Numbered from the stretch's first letter, positions 38,111 to 47,343 are shown. The stretch is DNA of 64,000 nt from Catellatospora tritici (GCF_019083965.1 NZ_JAHRCY010000013.1:94320-158319), one strand, 5' to 3'. Translations and numbers: made by a program. The notes: a model not told the origin generated them from the letters alone.

Positions 38111-39625
38111 ATGGATGACGGATTCTTCCCGGTGCGCCGGGCCGGACTGACCTCCGATCGGGGCCTGGTCGCCCTGGTGGCGGGGGGCGTCGTGTCCGTC
38201 GCGGCGGTGGTCGCCGTGCCACCTGCCGCACCGGTCGGCAATGCCCTGAGAGTGGCCGTATGGTTCCTGGCGGTGTGGCTGTGCCGGCAGGTCGCCGGGA
38301 GGCCGCACATCGCCGCGGCGGCACGCCGGTTCTGGCGCACCTGCGCCCTGACCGCGCTGCTGCTCGGCACGGCCAATCTGCTGCGCCTGGTCGCCGGCGC
38401 GGGGCGGCCGGCCGTCCCCGTCCGGGCCGAACTGGCTTCATCGGTGCTGGGCGTCACCGGCGTGGCCGCGCTCGGCTGGGCCATGCTCGCCTTTCCGCTG
38501 TCGGTCACCGGCGCCGCGCGGGTGCGGCTGAGACTCGACGTCACGATTGTCATGGGCGCCCTGGCCGTGGCCGCCTGGTACCTGTGCCTGCCCCGGGGCT
38601 CCCCGCCGGAAAACGGCGCCCAGCTCGCCGTCCTCGCGATCGGCTGCGTCCTGGTCCTGTTCGCGGCGTTCGGTGCGGTAAAGCTCCTGTTGAGCGGTTC
38701 GGCGCCGTTCGTCCTCGAAGCGGGGATGCTCCTCGGGGCGGCGGTGCTGGTCGGGGCATGGACGATGTTCAACCTGCTCAGCATCGGTGCCCACTACTAC
38801 GGGTTGCTGAACGGCGCGCAGCTGGCGACGGCGATCCTGTGCGCCATCGCCGCCCGCGTGCAGTACCTGCGGATGCGCAGCCGGCTCAGCGGACTGACCG
38901 AGCAGTCACAGCGCACCTACAGCCGCCTGCCGTACCTCGCCGTCGCCGCCACCCAGGTGATGCTGCTGTTCCAGATGTGGCGGGAAGGGCTGACCCTGCG
39001 TGGCTGGGGGATGGTGCTCGGCGCCTGCACCGTCGCGATTCTGGCGATGGTCCGTCAGCACCTCGCCTTCCGCGAGATCGCGCGGCTGCAGGAGCAGTTG
39101 CGGCACGAGGCGACCCACGATCATCTCACCGGCCTGCCCAACCGGGCCCTGCTCAACGAGCGGGCGCAGGAGTTCATCCGGGCCTCCGGCGACCCCGAGC
39201 GCCATGAGGCGGTGCTGCTGCTCGACCTCGACGACTTCAAGGCGGTCAACGACGAGCTCGGCCACCATGTCGGCGACCGGCTGCTGGTCGCCGTCGCCGA
39301 CCGGCTGCGTGCCTGCGTACGCCCGACCGACACGGTGGCCCGCCTGGGCGGGGACGAGTTCGTCGTGCTGCTGGCGGGCACCTCCGCCGACGGGGCGGTC
39401 GCCACCGCCCGGCGCATCCTCGTCGCGCTGTCGGAGCCGCTGGCGGTCGATGGCCACGAAGTGGTGCCCGGTGCCAGCATCGGTGTCGCGGTCGGTCCGG
39501 GCGAGCAGTTCGACGCCCTGCTCCGTGACGCGGACATGGCCATGTACCAGGCCAAACCCATGGGCGGCGCGAGCCTGCACGTCATCGACCGCACCGGACG
39601 GTGCGGTGGTGCCCGCAACCGCTAG
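38111..39625 (+). CDS. Membrane-bound diguanylate cyclase (GGDEF)
   Basis: A 504-residue protein. About nine hydrophobic segments occupy residues 15-320, and a cytoplasmic GGDEF domain occupies about 335-500. The active site is intact: LDLDDFKAVNDELGHHVGD and RLGGDEFVVLL, so it should make cyclic di-GMP from two GTP. The RxxD inhibitory site is present five residues before the motif (RPTDTVARLGGDEF). GLTEQSQRTYSRLPYLAVAA precedes the last membrane helices, and no EAL domain follows. The ATG at 38111 has GGAGG upstream. The membrane part has no recognised ligand. Confidence 0.93.
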   Translation: MDDGFFPVRRAGLTSDRGLVALVAGGVVSVAAVVAVPPAAPVGNALRVAVWFLAVWLCRQVAGRPHIAAAARRFWRTCALTALLLGTANLLRLVAGAGRPAVPVRAELASSVLGVTGVAALGWAMLAFPLSVTGAARVRLRLDVTIVMGALAVAAWYLCLPRGSPPENGAQLAVLAIGCVLVLFAAFGAVKLLLSGSAPFVLEAGMLLGAAVLVGAWTMFNLLSIGAHYYGLLNGAQLATAILCAIAARVQYLRMRSRLSGLTEQSQRTYSRLPYLAVAATQVMLLFQMWREGLTLRGWGMVLGACTVAILAMVRQHLAFREIARLQEQLRHEATHDHLTGLPNRALLNERAQEFIRASGDPERHEAVLLLDLDDFKAVNDELGHHVGDRLLVAVADRLRACVRPTDTVARLGGDEFVVLLAGTSADGAVATARRILVALSEPLAVDGHEVVPGASIGVAVGPGEQFDALLRDADMAMYQAKPMGGASLHVIDRTGRCGGARNR

Positions 39626-39695
39626 GGTGTACCCAGGAGCGCCGGGAAGTCTGGTCGGCACGGCATTCGTCGTCGACTGGAACAGGTGAAGTCCC

Positions 39696-40139
39696 GTGCG
39701 CGCATCCGATCTGGCCGTCCCGTGGCCGACCGTCGATCTGTCCACTCCGGCGCTGACCGCCGCGCGGCTGCTCGCCGACGCCGACCTGCCTGGACTCATC
39801 GTCGTGGACCTGTTCGGGGCGCCGTTCGCGGTGCTGCCGGGCACCCAGGTGCTGCGACTGGCCGTGCCCAGCTACTGCCAGGAGGATCCGACCCTGGCGC
39901 ACCTGGTCGACGAGGCGGCCGCCGACGTGTTCATGCGGGAACTCGGCGACCTCTCGGTGCGCGAGTGCCTGCCCCCGCAGCCGCACGAGCTGCCGGTGGT
40001 CGAACCGTCGGCGACCGCGCTCGAACTGGCCGCGCTGATGGCCCGCACCCGCAGCCCACTGGTGGCGGTGGTCGAGCACGGGCGGCTGCTGGGCGCGGTG
40101 ACCCTGCACCACCTGCTGGACCGGGTGCTGCCGGTATGA
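39696..40139 (+). CDS. CBS-domain protein
   Basis: A 147-residue soluble protein consisting of two CBS modules: residues 10-55 (LSTPALTAARLLADADLPGL, VVDLFGAPFAVL) and 100-147 (VVEPSATALELAALMARTRS, VVEHGRLLGAVTLHHLLDRV). Such pairs bind adenosine nucleotides and often gate transporters. The GTG at 39696 is used. Its stop overlaps the ATG of the permease gene by 4 nt, which suggests it regulates that transporter. Confidence 0.87.
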   Translation: MRASDLAVPWPTVDLSTPALTAARLLADADLPGLIVVDLFGAPFAVLPGTQVLRLAVPSYCQEDPTLAHLVDEAAADVFMRELGDLSVRECLPPQPHELPVVEPSATALELAALMARTRSPLVAVVEHGRLLGAVTLHHLLDRVLPV

Positions 40140-41419
40140 CCGTCCAGGCGTGGCTGGCCGTGGCGGTGTTCGTCACGGCGTACGTGCTGATCGCGACCGA
40201 GTGGGTGCACCGGGTCGCGGCGGCGCTGGGCGGGGCGGTGGCGATGGCGTTGATCGGCGCCACCGACGCGCACACGGCGTTCTTCTCGCCGGAGTCCGGG
40301 GTGGACTGGAACGTCATCGTGCTGCTCATCGGCATGATGCTGATCGTCGGCGTGCTGCGGCGCACCGGCCTGTTCGAATACCTGGCGATCTGGTCGGTGA
40401 AACGGGCACGCGGGCGGCCGTACCCGGTGCTGGTCCTGCTCGTGCTCATCACCGCGGTGGCGTCGGCGGGCCTGGACAACGTCACCACCGTGCTGCTGGT
40501 CGCGCCGGTGACCCTGTTCGTGTGCGACCGGCTCGGGTTGCCCGCGGCGCCGTTCCTGATCGCCGAGGTGATGGCGTCCAACATCGGCGGCGCGGCGACG
40601 CTGATCGGCGACCCGCCCAACATCATCGTGGCGAGCAAGTCGGGGCTCGGGTTCAACGACTTCCTGTCGGTGCTGGCGCCGATCGTGGCGATCATCCTGG
40701 TGGTGTTCCTGGCGCTGTGCCGGTGGCTGTTCCGCGACGCGCTGCGCGCCAACCCGGAGAAGGCCGCCGCCGTGCTGGCGCTGCGCGAGCGCGACGCGAT
40801 CCGCAAGCCGCGGCTGCTCGCGGTCAGTCTGGTGGTGCTGGCGGCGGTGCTGGTCGGATTCGTGCTGCATCCGGTGCTGCACCTGGATCCGGCGATCGTG
40901 GCGATCGTGGGCGGCCTGGTGCTGCTGGCGGCCTCACGGCTGGACCCCGACGAGGTGGCCAAGGACGTCGAGTGGCACACGCTGCTGTTCTTCGTCGGCC
41001 TGTTCGTGATGGTCGGCGCGCTGGTCGACACCGGGGTGATCGACCGGCTGTCGCACGCGGCGGCGCAGGCGACCGAGGGTCGGCTGTGGGGCACCACGAT
41101 GCTGCTGCTGTGGGCGTCGGCGGGGCTGTCCGCGGTGATCGACAACATTCCGTACGTCGCGACGATGAGCCCGATCGTGGCCGACCTGGTGCACAGCGGC
41201 GGACAGGGGCACAACGTGCTGTGGTGGGCGCTGCTGCTCGGCGCCGACCTGGGCGGCAACGCGACCGCGATCGGCGCCTCGGCCAACGTGGTGATGCTGG
41301 GCATCGCCGAGCGGGCCCACCGCCCGATCACGTTCTGGCAGTTCACCCGGTACGGCCTGATCGTCACCGTGATCACGGTGGCCGTCTGCGTCCCGTACCT
41401 CTACTGGCGTTTCTTCTGA
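40136..41419 (+). CDS. Ion transporter of the ArsB/NhaD (SLC13-like) superfamily
   Basis: A 427-residue permease with about eleven membrane segments. Family features are DNVTTVLLVAPVTLF, IGDPPNIIVASKSGLGFNDF in the first half and DNIPYVATMSPIV and GADLGGNATAIGASANVV in the second, the two inverted repeats with substrate-binding loops. Anion (citrate, arsenite) export or sodium-linked transport are possible. It is translationally coupled to a CBS-domain protein. A strong terminator follows. Confidence 0.9.
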   Translation: MTVQAWLAVAVFVTAYVLIATEWVHRVAAALGGAVAMALIGATDAHTAFFSPESGVDWNVIVLLIGMMLIVGVLRRTGLFEYLAIWSVKRARGRPYPVLVLLVLITAVASAGLDNVTTVLLVAPVTLFVCDRLGLPAAPFLIAEVMASNIGGAATLIGDPPNIIVASKSGLGFNDFLSVLAPIVAIILVVFLALCRWLFRDALRANPEKAAAVLALRERDAIRKPRLLAVSLVVLAAVLVGFVLHPVLHLDPAIVAIVGGLVLLAASRLDPDEVAKDVEWHTLLFFVGLFVMVGALVDTGVIDRLSHAAAQATEGRLWGTTMLLLWASAGLSAVIDNIPYVATMSPIVADLVHSGGQGHNVLWWALLLGADLGGNATAIGASANVVMLGIAERAHRPITFWQFTRYGLIVTVITVAVCVPYLYWRFF

Positions 41420-41424
41420 CGGGG

Positions 41425-41457
41425 GAGGGCCGCTCCCGGGAACGGGGAGCGGCCCTC
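41425..41457. terminator. Bidirectional terminator
   Basis: GAGGGCCGCTCCC and its complement GGGAGCGGCCCTC enclose a 7-nt loop in the 44-bp gap between the convergent permease gene and the glucanase gene. Confidence 0.8.
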
Positions 41458-41463
41458 GAGTGT

Positions 41464-43266
41464 TCACCAGCCGACGGCGATCAGCAGGTACTGCGGGTTG
41501 CCGTGCGAGATGAACGAGGACTGCTCGGTGACGTCGTCGTAGGGGAAGCCGTACGCGAGCTTGTTGATGGCGTGGTCGTGCCAGAACTTGGCGTAGTAGT
41601 TGGCCGGCGCGGCCTGGTAGAAGTTGCTCACCGTGCTCCACTGCGACTGGGGCAGGTGCGCCACGTGCCGGTTGAGCGCCGCGCACATGTTCGGGTTGCC
41701 CGCCAGCACGCCCGCGCAGCCGGTGATGTCGGAGGTGGTCGCGGTGACTCCCACGCTCGACGCGTAGCTGCTCAGGTAGTTGGCGTACTGGCCGCCGGTG
41801 CGGAACGCGGCGTCGCTGCCCGGCGTGATGATCCGGTACGGCGCCTGCACGGTGGCCAGGTGGTCGAACTCGGCCGGGACCTCGTTGATGAACTTCTGGA
41901 AGGTCACCGCCCGGTCCTCGGCGAAGGTCGCATAGTCCTCGCCCACGGACGCGTCATAGCCGTCCTTGGCGTGCAACCGCATCGCGAGCTTCAGGCCGAA
42001 GGCGTCGACGCGGGTGGTGTTGCCGTTGAACACCGACGCGCCGACCGTGAACTCGATGAAGTCGTAGTACAGGCTGTTCGGGGTGCCGAGGTAGAAGTAC
42101 ATCCGGCCCGCGGTGTTGACGGGCATGTCGAAGTACGGTTGCTCGGCGATGGAGTGGACCGTGCCGTTGTAGCTCCAGAACACCTGGCTGTCGGGGTACT
42201 TGCCGTTGGTCCGGTTGAGGATCTTCAGCATGACCACGTTCTGGGCGGTCGGGATGTTGCTGGTGTCGCCCCAGAAGTTGTTCGGGTCGGTCGGCGACGG
42301 CGAGGTGCTCGGCTGCGGGCTGGGGCTGGTCGCCCCGGTGCCCAGCCGCACCGCGAACTCGAACAGCGAGTAGCCGTACGCGGTGTTGCGGACGGTGCCG
42401 TTCATCCGTACGTAGCGGCCGTTGCCGGTGACGTCGATGGTCTGGGTGCCGCCGGTGCCCGTGGTGGTGGAGTAGAGGTTCGTCCACGGACCGGTCGCCG
42501 AGTTGGAGACCTGGAGCTGGAACGACTTGGCCGAGGCCGCTTCCCAGGTCAGGATCACCTGGCAGATCGGCTGGGCGGCGCCCAGGTCGACCTGGATCCA
42601 CTGCGGGTCGGTGAACAGGCTGGACCAGCGGGTGGTGGTGGCGTTGCCGTCGAACGCCGCCGACGCCGGGAACGTCGCGTTCTCGGCCGAGGAGGCGGTG
42701 GCGGGCCGGCCCAGCGCGGCGTTGGCGGTGGTGCAGCCGCCGCCGGTCGGGAAGGTGCCGAACACCTGGAACTCCCACAGCGAGTAGCCGTAGGCGGTGT
42801 TGCGGACGGTGCCGTTCACGCGCACGTACCGGCCGCTGCCGCTGACCGCGAGGGTCTGGATGCCGCCCGCGCCGGTGGTGGTGCTGTAGATGTTCGTCCA
42901 GGGGCCGGTCGCCGAGCCCGCGACCTGCACCTGGAACGACTTGGCCGAGGCGGCCTCCCAGTTGAGGACCACCTGGCTGATGGTGGCGGTGGCGCCGAGG
43001 TCGACCTGGATCCACTGCGGATCGGCGAAGGCGCTGGACCAGCGGGTGCCGGTGTTGCCGTCGACCGCGGCCGAGGCCGGGCTGGCGGCGTTCTCGGTGG
43101 AGGAGGCGGTGGCCGGTTTGCCCTGTGAGATCAGCGGGTCGGCGGCGCGGGCGCTGCCGGTGGCCAGGGCGAAGATGTACGCGGCCAGCAGCACCATGGT
43201 CGCGGCGAGGACCGCGAGCAGGTACGCCGGCCGCCGCCGGGCGGATGGTCGGAGAGCGGTTGGCAT
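41464..43266 (-). CDS. Secreted GH64-like beta-1,3-glucanase with two discoidin domains
   Basis: A 600-residue exported enzyme. Signal peptide or anchor helix at residues 14-42, two F5/8-type C domains (about 44-180 and 186-325, each with SAAxDGNxxTRWSS and DPQWIQVDLGA), a Pro/Ser-rich linker and a C-terminal domain (about 345-600). The C-terminal domain has FWSYNGTVHSIAEQPYFDM, GRMYFYLGTPN and FIEFTVGASVFNGNTTRVDA, matching beta-1,3-glucanases of family GH64. The discoidin modules probably bind polysaccharide. A palindrome of LacI-operator type (43347-43360) lies upstream and may give sugar-dependent control. Confidence 0.87.
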   Translation of the reverse strand: MPTALRPSARRRPAYLLAVLAATMVLLAAYIFALATGSARAADPLISQGKPATASSTENAASPASAAVDGNTGTRWSSAFADPQWIQVDLGATATISQVVLNWEAASAKSFQVQVAGSATGPWTNIYSTTTGAGGIQTLAVSGSGRYVRVNGTVRNTAYGYSLWEFQVFGTFPTGGGCTTANAALGRPATASSAENATFPASAAFDGNATTTRWSSLFTDPQWIQVDLGAAQPICQVILTWEAASAKSFQLQVSNSATGPWTNLYSTTTGTGGTQTIDVTGNGRYVRMNGTVRNTAYGYSLFEFAVRLGTGATSPSPQPSTSPSPTDPNNFWGDTSNIPTAQNVVMLKILNRTNGKYPDSQVFWSYNGTVHSIAEQPYFDMPVNTAGRMYFYLGTPNSLYYDFIEFTVGASVFNGNTTRVDAFGLKLAMRLHAKDGYDASVGEDYATFAEDRAVTFQKFINEVPAEFDHLATVQAPYRIITPGSDAAFRTGGQYANYLSSYASSVGVTATTSDITGCAGVLAGNPNMCAALNRHVAHLPQSQWSTVSNFYQAAPANYYAKFWHDHAINKLAYGFPYDDVTEQSSFISHGNPQYLLIAVGW

Positions 43267-43580
43267 GGAGATCTCCCTGTCGTGCTGGGACGGTGCGGCA
43301 CGGCCGGCCGGGAGGCCGCGTCGCGACGGGCGCGGAATGATCTTTCAGAGAGCGCTCTCTGGCATGATTCGACCCGGAACGCACGCCTGTCAATACGATC
43401 GGCGTGCCACAGTTCGGACGGCCATCCTCATCCGACAGTCGCGCCAGGACTCGGATGTGTCCTGGCCAGGGTATTTGTTGTCGCCGACAGCATTGGCGCT
43501 CGGGCGGTCGGCCGAAATCTCTCGGACACGTTTCAGCAACGACGGTGATCGATATATGGCAATGGCACGGATAGGGCAGG
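43267..43580. other. Divergent intergenic region with operator
   Basis: About 310 bp separate the glucanase start (43266) from the SRPBCC gene start (43581). The stretch contains the 14-bp palindrome at 43347-43360, close to the glucanase, and AT-rich CGATATATGG at about 43550, close to the SRPBCC gene. No coding sequence was identified in the middle. Confidence 0.5.
43347..43360 (-). promoter_or_regulatory. LacI-type operator upstream of the glucanase
   Basis: AGAGAGCGCTCTCT is a perfect 14-bp palindrome with the central CG typical of LacI-family operators (compare the GGGAGCGCTCCC of cellobiose regulators). It lies 81 nt upstream of the glucanase start. No LacI gene is in the window. Confidence 0.65.
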
Positions 43581-44150
43581 ATGAGTGGTATGCCAGTCGT
43601 TCAGGCCGTCGCGATCGTGCCCGTCACCCCGGCCGTCGCGTTCGCCGTCTCGCAGACCACCGGTGCGGTCCGGTACCGCTGGGACCCGTTCGTGCGCGAG
43701 CAGCACCTGCTCGACGGAGCCGCCCGCCCGGCCAAGGGCGTGCGCACGTTCACCCGCTCCCGGCACGGCCTGACCATGGTCAGCGAGTACGTGTCGTACA
43801 ACCCGCCCACCAACGTCGGCATGCACATGGTCCGCGGGCCGTGGTTCTTCGAGATGATGGCTGGCGGCTGGCGCTTCGCCCCCGCCGAGGAGCCCGGCCA
43901 CACCGTCGCGACCTGGCGCTACAACTTCCGGACCAGGCCCGCGCTGATCCGCCCGATCGCCGACCGCATCGGCGGGTGGCTGCTCGGCCGCGACATCCGC
44001 CGCCGCATCGAGGGCTTCGCCCGCGGCTGCCAGGACCCGGCCGTGCTCGCGGCCGTCGGGGCGCCCGCCCGAACCGGGTCAGCCGTCGCCGTAGTGCAGC
44101 ACCCAGACCTCGGGGTGGATCCCGCCCCGGGCTGCGATCGCCTCCCGTAG
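43581..44150 (+). CDS. SRPBCC family protein
   Basis: A 189-residue protein of the START/polyketide-cyclase fold: VAIVPVTPAVAFAVSQTTGA and RYRWDPF at the start, then a beta sheet with VSEYVSYNPPTNVGMHMVRG and GWRFAPAEEPGHTVATWRY, and a long C-terminal helix (about 130-160). It binds a hydrophobic ligand in related proteins. The last ~23 residues run over the 3' end of the convergent gene by 72 nt, so the true end of folded protein is near residue 165. The ATG is at 43581. Confidence 0.8.
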   Translation: MSGMPVVQAVAIVPVTPAVAFAVSQTTGAVRYRWDPFVREQHLLDGAARPAKGVRTFTRSRHGLTMVSEYVSYNPPTNVGMHMVRGPWFFEMMAGGWRFAPAEEPGHTVATWRYNFRTRPALIRPIADRIGGWLLGRDIRRRIEGFARGCQDPAVLAAVGAPARTGSAVAVVQHPDLGVDPAPGCDRLP

Positions 44151-44561
44151 CCGCCGCAGCTCGACCGGCGAGACCAGGTCGGCGACCTCATCGGCGGGCA
44201 GCTCCCAGGCCCCGGCGTGCCACTGCCATCCCCAGTAGAGGTTCTGGTAGTCGACGCGTACGGCGACCGGACCCCGGTCGGTGTCGAGTAGCAGGTAGAT
44301 GCTCGCCTCGACGGCGCCGAAGGGGTGCGCTTCGCGATCCAGTTCTCGGCAGGAGCGGGTCGCGCCGAAGGGGTACTGGAAAATCTGGGGATGGTTGTCG
44401 GGGCGGATGCCGGGATCCGTCGGGCCGTCTCCGCACCCGTGGTGGGTGGCCCATCCGGCCCGTTCTTGCGCCTCGACCAGCGCGTACCCGACCGGTATCG
44501 CCAGTAGGACCAGTGCCGCGAGCGCGATCGCGGTGACCCGTGCCCGATATCGTCTGGCCAT
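44079..44561 (-). CDS. Membrane-anchored secreted hypothetical protein
   Basis: A 160-residue protein with a basic N-terminus and one hydrophobic segment (AIALAALVLLAIPVGYALV), probably a signal anchor. The outside part has two cysteines (HHGCGDGP and TRSCRELD) that may pair, and a hydrophobic beta region around VAVRVDYQNLYWGWQW. No known domain. It overlaps the SRPBCC gene tail by 72 nt in convergent arrangement and is divergent from the nucleotidyltransferase gene at 44637. Confidence 0.65.
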   Translation of the reverse strand: MARRYRARVTAIALAALVLLAIPVGYALVEAQERAGWATHHGCGDGPTDPGIRPDNHPQIFQYPFGATRSCRELDREAHPFGAVEASIYLLLDTDRGPVAVRVDYQNLYWGWQWHAGAWELPADEVADLVSPVELRRLREAIAARGGIHPEVWVLHYGDG

Positions 44562-44636
44562 GGTGAACTCCGACCCTCAATGACAGATAGTTGGCCGGAA
44601 TATATCGGATAACGATGTATGAGGACAGGGGGCGGC

Positions 44637-45161
44637 GTGACGGTTGATTACGCCATGACGGCGCAGGATGCGCTCGGGCTGCTGGCGCGGCTGGCGGAGC
44701 ACGGGGTCGACGCGTGCGTGGGCGGCGGCTGGGGCGTGGACGCGCTGCTGGGCGAGCAGACGCGGGAGCACTCCGACCTGGACCTGTGGTTGCCCGCCGC
44801 CGACCTCGAGCGGTTGTTCGTCGCCTTCGCGGCCGGCGGGGTCGACCGCGTCCACCCGTGGCCCGGCGACCGGCCGTGGAACTTCGTCCTGCACGACGGC
44901 GTACGGCTGCGCGTGGATCTGCACCTCTACGAGCCGTTGCCGGACGGCACCCTGCACTACGGCTCGGTCCTGGAACCGGTGACGTTTCCGGCGGAAGCGC
45001 TACTGGGACAGGGCGTGATCGCCGGAACGGAGGTCCGCTGCGAAGCGCCCGAATGGTCGGTGCGTTGGCACACCGGCTACCCGCTCCGGGACAAGGACCG
45101 GCACGACGTGCCGCTGCTGTGCGCGCGATACGGCCTCGACCTGCCGGACACCCTGCGCTGA
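44637..45161 (+). CDS. Lnu/ANT-like nucleotidyltransferase
   Basis: A 174-residue nucleotidyltransferase. The motif CVGGGWGVDALLGEQTREHSDLDLWL has the GG(W) loop and two metal-binding Asp, and LRVDLHLYEP supplies the third. The order matches small antibiotic adenylyltransferases such as lincosamide (Lnu) or aminoglycoside ANT(2'') enzymes, although chromosomal relatives of unknown substrate are frequent. WHTGYPLRDKDRHDVPLL is a C-terminal block also seen there. The GTG at 44637 has AGGGGG upstream; an ATG lies at 44655. Resistance cannot be claimed from sequence alone. Confidence 0.82.
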   Translation: MTVDYAMTAQDALGLLARLAEHGVDACVGGGWGVDALLGEQTREHSDLDLWLPAADLERLFVAFAAGGVDRVHPWPGDRPWNFVLHDGVRLRVDLHLYEPLPDGTLHYGSVLEPVTFPAEALLGQGVIAGTEVRCEAPEWSVRWHTGYPLRDKDRHDVPLLCARYGLDLPDTLR

Positions 45162-45186
45162 CGGCGTCACGCGCCGATTCGGAAGG

Positions 45187-46548
45187 TCAGTCGTGGTCTC
45201 CGCTGTCGCGGGGCAGCGCGGCGACCAGGGCTCCGGCGAGCTCCGCCAGCCGGTCGTAGCCCTGAGCGGAGATGCGGTTGTCGCGGCGCAGGTCCTGCAG
45301 CCGTTCGATGAGGTCCTGCGCCTGCTCGCGGCCCTCGCCCTCGCCCTTGCGCAGCCGCTTGTCGAGATCGGACAACTTCTTGCGCAGGTCGCGTGCCGCG
45401 CGGTCGTCGAGCGCGTCCGAGTCGGCCAGCCGGTCCACCTCCTGCACGAGCGACCGCAGCAGCGCGTCGGGCCGGTTGGCCGCCACCGGCGAGGCCACCA
45501 CCGACTTCGGGGCGGCGCCCGAGGTGGCGCCCGCGAACGGTACGCCCGCCCGCTGCCCGGCCGACTGCAGCAGGAGCAGCCCGAGCAGCACCGCGGTGAC
45601 CGCGCCGACCAGCCCGCCCGCCACCAGCACGGGTCGCAGCCAGCGGTTCCCGCCGCGACGGGCAGGCGGTACCACGGCGGGCGGGCCGACGGCGGTGGCG
45701 GGTCCGGCCACCGGCACCTGGGCCCGCCCCGCGGGCGGCAGCGCCGTCAGCACCCGCGTCGCGGTCGGTGCCGCCGCGAGCACCTCGGTGGCGTCGGACC
45801 AGCCGGTGCGCAGCCGATCCAGTTCGGCGGCGACCTCGATCGCGGTGGCCGGGCGGTCGGCGGGGTCGGGTGCGGTCAGGCGGGAGATCAGATCGGCCAG
45901 GGCGGGCGGCGCGGGGTGCGGCGGAACTCCGGCGGGTCCGGGTGGGGCGCCGGTGATCATCGCGGACAGGACGCAGCCGAGGCCGTACAGGTCGGTGCGG
46001 GCGTCGATCGGGCCGCCCTGGGTCTGTTCGGGGGCGATGTAGCCGGGGGTGCCCGCGATCAGGGCTGGGTAGGCGTCCCGCTCCCAGGCGGCGATGCCGA
46101 AGTCGCACACCTTGAGCGCGCCGGACTCGGCCAGCAGCAGGTTGCCGGGGGTGATGTCGCGGTGGACGACCCCGGCCGCGTGCGCCGCGGCCAGGGCGGC
46201 ACAGGTCTGGGCGGCGATGTCGACCGCCTGGGCGACCGGCAGGGGGCCGGACTCCAGCAGTCGCGCCACGGACGGGCCGTCGACCAGCTCCATCACGACG
46301 TACGCGCGGTCGCGGTCGACGGACACGTCGTACACGGCGACGATGGCGGGGTGGGCCAGTGCGGCGATGGTCTGCGCCTCACGCCAGAACCGTTGGCGCA
46401 TGTCGGGGTCCTGGAGCATCGCCGCGCCGAGCGCCTTGATCGCGACCGGCCGCCGCAGCCGCAGGTCCAAGCCCCGCCACACGGTGGCCATGCCGCCGTG
46501 GCCGATCTGTTCCAGCAGCTCGTAGCGCTGGTCGAGCACTGTGGTCAT
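45187..46548 (-). CDS. Membrane Ser/Thr protein kinase
   Basis: A 453-residue Pkn-type kinase. It has the glycine loop GHGGMATVW, the lysine in PVAIKAL, the catalytic HRDITPGN, DFG and GTPGYIAPEQ, with the catalytic domain about residues 8-260. A Pro/Ala-rich linker precedes a single membrane helix (about 305-328, VLVAGGLVGAVTAVLLGLLL). The outside part (about 355-453) is a helical, charged segment (LVQEVDRLADSDAL, then RKKLSDLDKRLRKGEGEG) with no known sensor domain. The ATG at 46548 has GGGAGGGA upstream. It probably transmits an envelope signal by phosphorylating cytoplasmic targets. Confidence 0.94.
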   Translation of the reverse strand: MTTVLDQRYELLEQIGHGGMATVWRGLDLRLRRPVAIKALGAAMLQDPDMRQRFWREAQTIAALAHPAIVAVYDVSVDRDRAYVVMELVDGPSVARLLESGPLPVAQAVDIAAQTCAALAAAHAAGVVHRDITPGNLLLAESGALKVCDFGIAAWERDAYPALIAGTPGYIAPEQTQGGPIDARTDLYGLGCVLSAMITGAPPGPAGVPPHPAPPALADLISRLTAPDPADRPATAIEVAAELDRLRTGWSDATEVLAAAPTATRVLTALPPAGRAQVPVAGPATAVGPPAVVPPARRGGNRWLRPVLVAGGLVGAVTAVLLGLLLLQSAGQRAGVPFAGATSGAAPKSVVASPVAANRPDALLRSLVQEVDRLADSDALDDRAARDLRKKLSDLDKRLRKGEGEGREQAQDLIERLQDLRRDNRISAQGYDRLAELAGALVAALPRDSGDHD

Positions 46549-46741
46549 GTGCACGTCCCTCCCCATCGAGGGTTGCCTACCCAGGGGACGCGTGCGCGCA
46601 ACGAAAAAGCCAGGATCTGTTGGAATGCGCACATTCGCGTGACGTTCCGGACGGCTGCGGCGCTGGGTGTGTCGTGTTCCAAGCGGCCGTCGCCGTGTTA
46701 ATCGGTTTGCCGCCGCCAACCCGGTCGGATAGGAAACTCGC

Positions 46742-47284
46742 ATGTTGAGGGGCAGCAAGGTCGGGCTCAGGGCCCGGCACGAGGAGGACATCCCGATCCT
46801 GCGGGCCGAGCTCTACGACGACGTCGTCAACGCCTCGCGGGCCGAGGGCAGTCCGTGGCGGCCGATCACGCCCGGCTCGAATGACCCACGGCTCGTGCCG
46901 GACGACCTGGAGCCGGGGCGCGTCCCGTTCTCCGTGGTCGAGCTGGACGGCGGCGCCCTGGTCGGCACCGCGGCATTGTGGGGCATCGACAATCACCACC
47001 GGTCCGCGCACCTCGGTATGGGGTTGCTGCCCGCCGCCCGTGGCAAGGGCTACGGCACCGACGTGGTCGGGGTGCTGTGCCACTACGGGTTCGTCGTACG
47101 CGGCCTGCATCGGCTGCAGATCGAGACGCTGGCCGACAACCACGCGATGCTGCGTTCCGCTGAGCGCAACGGCTTCGTCCGCGAGGGCGTGCTGCGCTCG
47201 TCGGCGTGGGTGCTGGGCGAGTTTCTGGACGAGGTGCTGCTGGGACTGCTCGTGGCGGACTGGAAGCCGGACTTGCGGGCCTAG
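46742..47284 (+). CDS. GNAT family acetyltransferase (RimJ/RimL-like)
   Basis: A 180-residue acetyltransferase with VGLRARHEEDIPILRAEL as its opening, AARGKGYGTDVVGVLCHYGF as the acetyl-CoA site, and ADNHAMLRSAERNGFVREG, a block typical of RimJ/RimL type enzymes. The substrate is an amine of unknown identity. The ATG at 46742 is preceded by little intergenic sequence features; the gene is divergent from the kinase. A strong terminator follows the stop. Confidence 0.92.
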   Translation: MLRGSKVGLRARHEEDIPILRAELYDDVVNASRAEGSPWRPITPGSNDPRLVPDDLEPGRVPFSVVELDGGALVGTAALWGIDNHHRSAHLGMGLLPAARGKGYGTDVVGVLCHYGFVVRGLHRLQIETLADNHAMLRSAERNGFVREGVLRSSAWVLGEFLDEVLLGLLVADWKPDLRA

Positions 47285-47291
47285 CGTTGGC

Positions 47292-47343
47292 GCTGGCCTA
47301 TCCAGTGGACGGATTCGAAGAACCGTCCACTGGATAGGCCAGC
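47292..47343. terminator. Bidirectional terminator, 21-bp stem
   Basis: GCTGGCCTATCCAGTGGACGG, a 10-nt loop ATTCGAAGAA, then the exact complement. It lies between the stops at 47284 and 47364. Confidence 0.88.

Noticed and set aside
40150..43128. 992-codon plus-strand frame across the permease and glucanase genes
   Set aside because: It overlaps two well-supported genes on both strands and has no domain-like sequence.
44637..45161. Calling the gene an antibiotic-resistance determinant
   Set aside because: The nucleotidyltransferase motif alone does not define substrate, and no mobile element or resistance context is present.
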